From positions 20,944 through 33,813 of the forward strand of contig AQSL01000144.1 in NCBI GenBank assembly GCA_000403035.1: a DNA stretch of 12,870 nucleotides, read 5' to 3'. Made by a program: the position numbers and the translations under genes. The notes beneath the pieces are model-generated. The model was not told where the DNA came from, did not search any database, and saw only the letters and a list, made by a program, of their open reading frames with translations. Of the stretch, positions 7,220 to 12,870 are shown piece after piece. Numbering within the stretch: the first letter of the stretch is position 1; each line of letters opens with the position of its first letter. The stretch is from Candidatus Latescibacter anaerobius SCGC AAA252-E07. GTDB taxonomy: Bacteria; Latescibacterota; Latescibacteria; Latescibacterales; Latescibacteraceae.

Positions 7220-7378
7220 TTACCAATTTGGCACTTTCGGTTCACTTGAAGCTTGAGCGTGTAGGTCTTTTACATTAAACGTAAGAATTGTTGGGATTAC
7301 AAACACCGCCGCGTTTCTTACTTTTTTCAACATCTCCCGGCGATCATTAATTTTGACTTCCTGCTTCTTCTCTTCCAT
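7220..7378 (-). CDS. Small peptide, putative precursor (RiPP-like) with Tat-like leader
   Basis: A 52-residue frame lies between the surface-protein gene and the modification genes. The ribosome site is excellent, with GGAG four bases before the ATG within AAAGGATGGAG. The N-terminus is charged (MEEKKQEVKIN), followed by DRREMLKKVRN, close to a twin-arginine motif with Met in place of Phe. A hydrophobic stretch AAVFVIPTILTF (residues 23-34) comes next, then NVKDLHAQA, and a short tail SSEPKVPNW ending in Trp. An AxA-like site (HAQA) would leave about 9 residues. The start is 34 bp after the surface-protein stop, and 103 bp separate it from the next gene. In PqqD/kinase/nucleotidyltransferase clusters the precursor is usually a short gene in just this position. 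It could instead be a small exported or membrane protein. The frame is real by ribosome site and context; the precursor role is inferred. Confidence 0.65.
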   Translation of the reverse strand: MEEKKQEVKINDRREMLKKVRNAAVFVIPTILTFNVKDLHAQASSEPKVPNW

Positions 7379-7412
7379 ATTTCTCCATCCTTTCTTTAAG
7401 AATATTTTTCGT

Positions 7413-10400
7413 TTATTTCATCAAGGTAATCTTTCTTGACTGTTTCAGTCCGTTCGACTCCGCCACAACGATATAAACACCTGAAGCATAGCGTGATGCA
7501 TTCCAAACCACATTGTGTGAGCCAGCCTTCATCTGTCCATTTACAAGCCTTTCCACAAGCTGTCCGTTCAGATTAAATATACTGACTTTAGCAGTTCCGG
7601 ATACGGTGAGATTGAAGTTTATGGTCGTGGAGGGATTAAAGGGATTGGGCTGAATACCCGTGATTCCGAACGCTTTAGGAGTTTTCGCATCCACTACGGT
7701 GGGTAACTCTTTACTGGCTGTGAGGATAAAGGTCTTCACCGTATCCTTCGTCAATAAAACGGGGATTGTTTTATCACCGGCGATGGCATACGATTCTCCC
7801 GTCTTCGGATCGGTCAGCCTGAAGTCCATCCACTCCGGCACATTGAAAAACTCCTTCATGGATAATGCAGCATCTATACGTTCGTAGGAGGTTCCCAAAT
7901 TCACACTCCAGGTATAGACGTCCTGCCCGGGATTGCGATAATCATAGGCCAGCGCTTCACGCTCCGGATTAGAGGGATCTTTCAACGCAAGGCTCACATA
8001 GGGTTCGGGCGGTGTCAGCTCAGAGGCAGTGAAAAAGTTCGGATTACCGCCTTCGGTCAAGATGACACCGGCGCGGTTATAGGTGTCGTAGGCTTTACCG
8101 TCGTTGGAAACGAGCTCGAGGCGGACGTGCCAGGTTTCAGTCTCGTCCGGCGGCAGAAAGGAAGCAATTTTACCAAGGGGGTTTATTTCATCCATTGATT
8201 GACTGAATTTGCAGTCACTCCATTTAATGCTGTACCAGTATGGATTCCCGACCTGGTGGAACGTCTTTGCGCTAGGGGTAATATTGGTTATTGGCAGTTT
8301 CATTTCATAATACCCGCTATTGCCAGAGGTTCCGAATCCTGTGACACTGATATCCTTGTTTACACCATATTTATGTTTGATAAAGAATCCACGGCCCGGC
8401 AAGAAATCTTCGGAATTACCATTATAATACTCCCCGTCCGTATATTGCCGTTTGTAAATACGCCAATTGTCCACATCTGCAAAGTTGTTATCATCAGGAA
8501 AGTTGTTATCATCAGGTAAAAGCCCGCCCGTCGAGAGATTGGATTTGGCGTTTCCACCAATAGAAGAAGCAAGCGGAGATGATATCAGGTACCACGTGTC
8601 AGAAGTGAGAGTCTTGGTCATGGGAGATGTCACAAAGGGGGGGCTGGTGTTCGCCGGGATCAGCAGGTTCACATCCTGCTTGACTGCGATGAAAAATCCT
8701 TCCCATGCAGGAATATCCGTCGTGTCGTTATACTGGTATATTTGAAACTGAGTTCCGTCATAGATATAAGCGGTTCCTTCAACCCATTCTGCAGTCACAG
8801 CTTCTGACAAAGTCTTTTGTGTTGTAGCCGCTGATTCCCCAATGGCAAAATCACTCATGGCAGAGATACCAATCGCTTGAGTGGTTGTCTCAGTCCTCGC
8901 TCCCGTTGTTGTGGCATGCCAAGTTCCATCATTTCGACGAACTAAAAAATTTTCAGTTGAAGCGCCATCGTCCACATCACCGGTGACAAAAGTGAAGGTG
9001 GCATTGTAAGTGTCATATTCCATGGCGCTGTTGGTCAGCGTCCATTTGCGATTCACACTCTTTGAGGAATTCAATCCGGAAGTGCCAATGTCCGCGTGAT
9101 CACCCGCGGTCGTCTTTGCTATTACATCACCTGCGTTGCTCACATTGACAAACGTGATGTCAATCGGCGTGTAATTGCTCGCATCACCGATTTCAAATGT
9201 GCGCGCAACGTCCTCTCCCGTTGCAACATTTTTCTGCAAATTGCCAACAATGTGTCCGCTGGTTCTCGAGACACTTCCCGAAGAGCCTATGGCAAGTGTG
9301 TCAGAGTCGGTGGTGACATTTCCGCTGGTAAGCGTCAGCGTGCCGTTGACAGTGGCTGTACCTGCAAGACTAACTCCACTCGAGTTGTTGATGGAGAGAT
9401 TTCCGTATGTGAGAGCGCTGACTGTTTGTGCAACTCCACTCCCAGCATATTCCACGGTCAAATTCGTAAGCGTTTTGTTTGCAATCGAGTATTGTGAACT
9501 GAAATCTGCTATGGCTTCAGTACGGGTTACCTGCACAGTGCCACTGCCGGTTAAAGTTCCTGCTCCGCTGAAAACAGCGGCTGCTGGCGGTGTCAGAGTC
9601 GCCCCGCTATCAATTTGGAGCGTCCCACTGACCGCCACGCTATTATCAGTGCCCGCACCGCCTAATGTAACCGCGTCAGCAGTATTACTAATCGTCAAAT
9701 TGTTCACAGTTGCTGGAAGACCACTGCCGGTGTTCTGGGCCGCGGTGCCGTTGAATTCAAAATTCGCGCCTATACTCAAAGTATTTGTCTCTGTCGTTTG
9801 TACGGTTCCATTTACCCCACTTGTATGAGCGGTTTTAAGCGTCGCGCCACTTGAGAGCGTGAAATTGCCAGTACCGGTTATTTGGTATGTGCTGGCATTA
9901 AGCGTACCGTTGACGGTGAGCGTCGTCCCCGCATCACGGCTGACGCTGCCGCCCAAGGTGACCGTCGCGCCGCTCACGATTTCGACGGGATTGACGGAAG
10001 TCGGTACCACCCCTCCAACCCAAGTGGTGTCCGAACTCCAAAGCCCGCCGGTGGCCGTGCTGATAATCGTCGGGGCAGCATAGTAGGTAAAACTACTGGT
10101 GCTGGTAGCAGTGCCGCCTGATGTGGTCACCGAAACCGTGCCGGTGGAGCCAGTACCCACCACAGCCGTAATCTGGGTAAACGAGTTCACAGTGAAACCG
10201 GAGGCAGCGGTGCCACCAAACTTGACCGCAGTGGCACCGGTGAAATCGGTGCCGGTGATGGTCACCGAGGTACCGGTGCCACCCGATGTCGGTGTAAACG
10301 AACTAATCGTCGGGGCAGATGGCGTGTAATAGGTGATGACAATGTTAGGCGCATACGCAGCTAGACTCATAGTGGGTGGATTTGCACTGTTATCACTACC

Positions 10401-11849
10401 AAGCTTAACCCGATTGACTCCATAAGAGGTAAAATAGTATTGATGATAAGTTGTCTCCTTACTCCCGTCCTGTCCCCGGATAGATATTCTCAGATTATTA
10501 CCACCAGTGTGCGAGAAAGGTGAGCTGAGGTGAATGGTTTTCCATCCCGGTCCGGTTGAGACAGCCAAATTACCGCTATAAACCTCAGTTCCGGGACCCT
10601 CCCAGCCTGAGGTAGAAAAGCTGCTAATAGAAACATCTTCCATCCAGACCTGGGTATTGTTCAACAGGTCGGCATCGGCTGTTTGATAGGCATAATAGTC
10701 AATTTCAGCAATCGTCCCACCGAAACCAAGCTCTGAATTCAAATACAATTGTTGATTTCTCATGTAATTGTATCTAATATCAAGAGGCTGAGTATCATAA
10801 GCAGTCCCGGTACCTATTTGAACTGCCCCGCTCGGCACACCTTCACCGGTAAAGGTAACCTGATCTACCCATCCACAATCGGAGCCACTACTTGTGGCTT
10901 CATCTTTGCGGTACTCCCATTTCAGTGCATGGTAGCCAACTGAAATAGAATAGGGCTTCTGTGCCCAGGCTGGACTGCCAGATATCTGGTCTTGCAGAAC
11001 TCCATCAATATAGAAGCTAAGGAAGTCATAACTTGCTTCAGAACTCACCTTCCACCAGAAGGTCAGGTTTCCGGGTCCTTTAACCACGGTTCGAAGATAC
11101 GAAGCCTGCCGATGACTTACCGCTCCACTTTGGGCAGCGTCGATACCATCATAAGTAGTAGTATTCTGCCAATCCCAGGTGGCATTGCCACCGGTTGCCC
11201 AGGTAAGCGAGGTATTATCCAATGCATCGGCTAAGGTGTATGGTGAGGTAAAACTTATTACCCAGTAAGGGGGGTAAGTGGCTGAATAACTGTGCATTTC
11301 ATTTGAATTTGACGTACCATCCGGTTGCGCAAATCCCACGGCAAACCAGTTATTTGCAAGGTTATTCTGCATATCTGTACAGGCTTGAGCGCTAAGGGAT
11401 ACAGTTATCCACCCAGTAGATAAAGCGGGTTGGGTAGCGTACACTGTGCCACCACTACAGGCGCTGTAGAGACTACTAGCGGTGCCTTCCGAAGAAGGCT
11501 TGGTTGTGCTATTGTACTTGCTTATATTGTAGTTACCACTCCCGCCGGCTGCCATAACATAGTACCATAAGGTGATGGAATTAATGGTGCTGCCGTCCGG
11601 GATGGAGCTCGTATTACACTCCACGGCAGTCCTCTTGTAAGGAGACGAGTATGTACGCCAGAGCATGTGACTCGTATCCCAATTGCCATCGTTCCCGGCA
11701 CATCTGGTGGCACTGGTATAGTTGGAGTAAAGCGTAGTTCGCGACGCTGCCTGAACCGGCTGGGGTAAAGCTACGATGGAGACAACAGCCAGCAATATCA
11801 TTACCAGAGAGATACATATTGTTTTAAGCCACTTCGTAAGTATCACCAT
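7413..11849 (-). CDS. Giant secreted modular protein with type IX secretion sorting domain
   Basis: The product is 1478 residues from the ATG at 11849, chosen because GGAAGGGG lies 9 bases upstream; starts at 11882 or 11876 would run through that site. A signal peptide spans 1-34 (hydrophobic ICISLVMILLAVVSIVAL, then PVQA). Modules follow. The N-terminal beta region runs to about 200. A lectin-like/MAM-like module (about 206-335) has GPGNLTFWWKVSSEASYDFL and KDEATSSGSDCGWVDQVTF. A third module (about 344-506) is of a kind frequent in FCB surface proteins. An IPT/TIG fold (about 511-592) contains SFTPTSGGTGTSVTITGTDF. A G8-like and beta-helix-like region rich in NGTL repeats (about 590-880) follows, then FEIGDASNYTPIDITF (881 onwards). 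The C-terminal sorting domain (about 1394-1478) has IQPNPFNPSTTINF and ASGVYIVVAESNG. It should be exported by Sec, then crossed over the outer membrane by type IX secretion and anchored or released. Its base composition is richer in G+C than the genes downstream. Function is unknown; adhesion is plausible. Confidence 0.9.
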   Translation of the reverse strand: MVILTKWLKTICISLVMILLAVVSIVALPQPVQAASRTTLYSNYTSATRCAGNDGNWDTSHMLWRTYSSPYKRTAVECNTSSIPDGSTINSITLWYYVMAAGGSGNYNISKYNSTTKPSSEGTASSLYSACSGGTVYATQPALSTGWITVSLSAQACTDMQNNLANNWFAVGFAQPDGTSNSNEMHSYSATYPPYWVISFTSPYTLADALDNTSLTWATGGNATWDWQNTTTYDGIDAAQSGAVSHRQASYLRTVVKGPGNLTFWWKVSSEASYDFLSFYIDGVLQDQISGSPAWAQKPYSISVGYHALKWEYRKDEATSSGSDCGWVDQVTFTGEGVPSGAVQIGTGTAYDTQPLDIRYNYMRNQQLYLNSELGFGGTIAEIDYYAYQTADADLLNNTQVWMEDVSISSFSTSGWEGPGTEVYSGNLAVSTGPGWKTIHLSSPFSHTGGNNLRISIRGQDGSKETTYHQYYFTSYGVNRVKLGSDNSANPPTMSLAAYAPNIVITYYTPSAPTISSFTPTSGGTGTSVTITGTDFTGATAVKFGGTAASGFTVNSFTQITAVVGTGSTGTVSVTTSGGTATSTSSFTYYAAPTIISTATGGLWSSDTTWVGGVVPTSVNPVEIVSGATVTLGGSVSRDAGTTLTVNGTLNASTYQITGTGNFTLSSGATLKTAHTSGVNGTVQTTETNTLSIGANFEFNGTAAQNTGSGLPATVNNLTISNTADAVTLGGAGTDNSVAVSGTLQIDSGATLTPPAAAVFSGAGTLTGSGTVQVTRTEAIADFSSQYSIANKTLTNLTVEYAGSGVAQTVSALTYGNLSINNSSGVSLAGTATVNGTLTLTSGNVTTDSDTLAIGSSGSVSRTSGHIVGNLQKNVATGEDVARTFEIGDASNYTPIDITFVNVSNAGDVIAKTTAGDHADIGTSGLNSSKSVNRKWTLTNSAMEYDTYNATFTFVTGDVDDGASTENFLVRRNDGTWHATTTGARTETTTQAIGISAMSDFAIGESAATTQKTLSEAVTAEWVEGTAYIYDGTQFQIYQYNDTTDIPAWEGFFIAVKQDVNLLIPANTSPPFVTSPMTKTLTSDTWYLISSPLASSIGGNAKSNLSTGGLLPDDNNFPDDNNFADVDNWRIYKRQYTDGEYYNGNSEDFLPGRGFFIKHKYGVNKDISVTGFGTSGNSGYYEMKLPITNITPSAKTFHQVGNPYWYSIKWSDCKFSQSMDEINPLGKIASFLPPDETETWHVRLELVSNDGKAYDTYNRAGVILTEGGNPNFFTASELTPPEPYVSLALKDPSNPEREALAYDYRNPGQDVYTWSVNLGTSYERIDAALSMKEFFNVPEWMDFRLTDPKTGESYAIAGDKTIPVLLTKDTVKTFILTASKELPTVVDAKTPKAFGITGIQPNPFNPSTTINFNLTVSGTAKVSIFNLNGQLVERLVNGQMKAGSHNVVWNASRYASGVYIVVAESNGLKQSRKITLMK
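8481..8516 (-). repeat. Perfect 18-bp tandem duplication inside the surface-protein gene
   Basis: AAAGTTGTTATCATCAGG occurs twice without a gap (8481-8498 and 8499-8516). It is in frame and encodes PDDNNFPDDNNF, an acidic Asp/Asn pair of repeats. Perfect identity suggests recent slippage or a variable-number site. Confidence 0.9.
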
Positions 11850-11858
11850 GAATGTATT

Positions 11859-11866
11859 CCCCTTCC
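11859..11866 (-). promoter_or_regulatory. Ribosome binding site deciding the surface-protein start
   Basis: On the minus strand GGAAGGGG stands 9 bases before the ATG at 11849. It falls inside the reading frame of the longer alternatives (11882 and 11876), so it favours the shorter protein, whose signal peptide then begins directly with MVILTKWLK. Confidence 0.6.
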
Positions 11867-11876
11867 ATTTTTGCAT
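11864..11876 (+). repeat. 13-bp direct repeat, copy 1, flanking the IS3-like remnant
   Basis: TCCATTTTTGCAT recurs exactly at 12393-12405. The pair brackets the transposase fragment and could be a target duplication or a rearrangement scar. Low sequence complexity makes chance possible. Confidence 0.4.
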
Positions 11877-11903
11877 AACCATTCTAAGAAACCGCCGGCT
11901 GAT

Positions 11904-12344
11904 TTGGCTACCATAATAGACGTATTCACCAGAGAGATAAAAGGATTCAATGCTTTAATCAGCCATAACAACCAGTTAATCGTTAATGCCTTATTGCAGG
12001 CTGCAAGCAATCATCCTTTACCGGAAATAATCCATTCAGTCCAGGGAAGAGAATATACCTCCAAAGATTACCTTAATCTTGTTAAGTCATTCGGGATTAA
12101 AATATCTCTATCCAATAAGGGATGCCCTTGGGAGAACGGATACCAAGAAGCCTTTTATTCCCAGTTTAAGATAGACCTGGGAGATCCTAACCAATTTGAT
12201 ACCTTAGGAGAATTGGTATATAATATCTACAGAACCATCTATTCCTACAATAATACCCGTATCCATTCCGCCTTAAAGATGCCTCCCAATATGTTTGCTG
12301 AAAGGTTTAAAATACAAAGGTCGGAATGCGTAATTCGTGTCTGA
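11904..12344 (+). pseudogene. IS3-like transposase, C-terminal half of the rve core, catalytic Asp lost
   Basis: The conserved part begins at LATIIDVFTREIKGFN and continues through ALLQAASNHPLPEIIHSVQG, YTSKDYLNLVKSFGIKISLS, CPWENGYQEAFYSQFK and YNNTRIHSALKMPPNMF. This matches the second half of the integrase core of IS3/IS150-type transposases. Relatives read HSDQGSEY where this one has HSVQGREY, so the second catalytic Asp is Val. The Glu of NGYQEAFY is kept. The first catalytic Asp and the whole N-terminus, including the helix-turn-helix, are missing. The open frame reaches back to an ATG at 11871, but the first residues (HNHSKKPPAD) do not resemble the family, so the breakpoint is about 11871-11904. 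The fragment sits right at the 5' end of the divergently oriented surface-protein gene, whose promoter must therefore lie in or beyond the remnant. Confidence 0.85.
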
Positions 12345-12392
12345 AGAAATGGGTACCGTGCATTAATGAAATAAGTTGCCATGATTCAAATC

Positions 12393-12405
12393 TCCATTTT
12401 TGCAT
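12393..12405 (+). repeat. 13-bp direct repeat, copy 2
   Basis: This is an exact second copy of the sequence at 11864-11876. It lies 48 bases beyond the stop of the transposase fragment and next to the hairpin at 12407-12428. Confidence 0.4.
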
Positions 12406-12406
12406 T

Positions 12407-12428
12407 GAAAGTCGTATGTCCGACTTTC
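12407..12428. terminator. Strong 8-bp hairpin, possible terminator of the decayed minus-strand gene
   Basis: GAAAGTCG-TATGTC-CGACTTTC is a perfect 8-bp stem with a 6-base loop. On the minus strand it follows the decayed sorting-domain tail (stop at 12456-12458) by about 28 bases. No T-run follows on either strand, so intrinsic termination is uncertain. Confidence 0.35.
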
Positions 12429-12455
12429 TGTGTTGGTTTTATAAAAATCTTTTTC

Positions 12456-12490
12456 CTATTTCACGATGACCATCTTTCTCATCTTGTGTG
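12456..12490 (-). pseudogene. Possible decayed sorting-domain tail of a surface protein
   Basis: On the minus strand the last codons before a TAG read HKMRKMVIVK, very like the usual end of type IX sorting domains (RKMxxxK at the terminus). Upstream the frame is broken, and HTR followed by a 4-base disturbance and KMVIVK can be read. Together with the signal-peptide remnant at 12649-12789 in the same orientation, it may be the other end of one surface-protein gene that lost its middle. The match is short, so confidence is low. Confidence 0.3.
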
Positions 12491-12648
12491 GTTTTAACTT
12501 CCGAGTGCAACACAGGCGAAGCCGTTTGATGCGCTTTTAAAAATATATCATGGTATTAAAAAGAAAGCATTTTGTGGTTCAAATTGCTCCATGACAAAGG
12601 CTATTTTCTCTTTGTTGACTTATTGCAGGTTCATCTTTTTAGAAAGTA

Positions 12649-12789
12649 TTACCTGAACAGGCCGTAATCAATGACAATACTTTTGCGATAACCCCAGGAA
12701 GAGTCATACCACTGTGCATAAGAAGGAGTGGCTGAAAATAATAACACTGTTATGAAAAAACATAAAAACTACCAACATTTTCTGTTCAT
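12649..12789 (-). pseudogene. Decayed start of a DUF2341-like secreted protein
   Basis: From the ATG at 12789 the frame reads MNRKCW and then a TAG (12769-12771). It continues in the same frame as FLCFFITVLLLFSATPSYA, a clear signal peptide with an AxA-like site (SYA before Q). After the site comes QWYDSSWGYRKSIVIDYG, which closely resembles the opening of DUF2341 domains (W-x-x-xW-x-YRK-x-I-x-I). A stop at 12649-12651 ends it after 47 codons. One nonsense change in the signal peptide and loss of everything after the first strand make it a pseudogene. It is the second type of exported surface protein in the window and lies upstream of the large one in the same direction. The 12490-12648 stretch between has no recognisable coding sequence. 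Confidence 0.5.
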
Positions 12790-12870
12790 AATTTTAGCTC
12801 CATTGCACGGCAGAGTTTACTATTCACCAAAATCATGAATAAGTATATATATTCATATATAAATATATAG

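Noticed and set aside
4649..7378. Complete lasso-peptide gene cluster
   Set aside because: No asparagine-synthetase-like cyclase or transglutaminase-like protease is present, and the peptide tail is too short for a lasso ring and tail.
9175..9828. 217-codon plus-strand open frame, with neighbours at 9096-9497, 9859-10083 and 9882-10121
   Set aside because: They are antisense to the surface-protein gene, whose biased Thr/Gly/Ser/Val codons leave opposite frames open. They have no ribosome sites and no family resemblance.

Overview
The window looks like an accessory region from a bacterium of the FCB superphylum (Bacteroidota/Chlorobi/Ignavibacteria/Calditrichota or a related candidate phylum). 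The main clue is a giant secreted protein that ends in a type IX secretion (Por/FlgD-like) sorting domain with the NPFNPSTTI signature. That protein is built from modules common in FCB surface proteins. The closest lineage cannot be fixed from this sequence alone. No rRNA, tRNA or CRISPR array is visible.

Left part (1-4500, plus strand): a transposon graveyard around one intact gene. An IS110 recombinase N-terminal fragment (249-815) has lost two catalytic residues. It is preceded by consecutive stem-loops that may be a relic of an IS110 bridge RNA. Next is an intact single-domain ArsA/Get3-type ATPase (867-1790) in which the family's CxxC metal/dimer motif has become SxxS. It is followed by an IS1595-family element (about 1836-2835) that still has both inverted repeats, a promoter and a ribosome site, but carries two frameshifts. 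An AT-rich gap with no clear gene follows, then a frameshifted IS481-like transposase (3460-4471).

Middle part (4649-11849, minus strand): one apparent operon. In transcription order it holds a 1478-residue secreted modular protein (11849-7413), a 52-residue peptide with an excellent ribosome site (7378-7220), an 88-codon N-terminal copy of a nucleotidyltransferase-family protein (7116-6850), a PqqD-like peptide-binding protein (6842-6585), an HPr-kinase-like protein (6582-5773) and a full nucleotidyltransferase-family protein (5776-4649). The last four genes are separated by 7 bp, 2 bp and a 4-bp ATGA overlap. PqqD-like, HPr-kinase-like and NTP_transf_5-like genes together are the accessory set of lasso-type and related RiPP clusters. 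The 52-residue peptide, with an RRxxLKK motif, a hydrophobic stretch and a short polar tail, is the natural candidate substrate. No lasso cyclase or leader protease is visible, so this would be a non-lasso or reduced kinase/nucleotidyltransferase peptide pathway. This is the most interesting system in the window, and its function is inferred, not shown.

Right part (11864-12870): an IS3-like transposase C-terminal fragment with a lost catalytic Asp abuts the 5' end of the surface-protein gene and is bracketed by a 13-bp direct repeat. Beyond it lie the decayed signal peptide and start of a DUF2341-like surface protein, possibly its sorting-domain tail, and a strong hairpin. All four transposase families present are inactivated.
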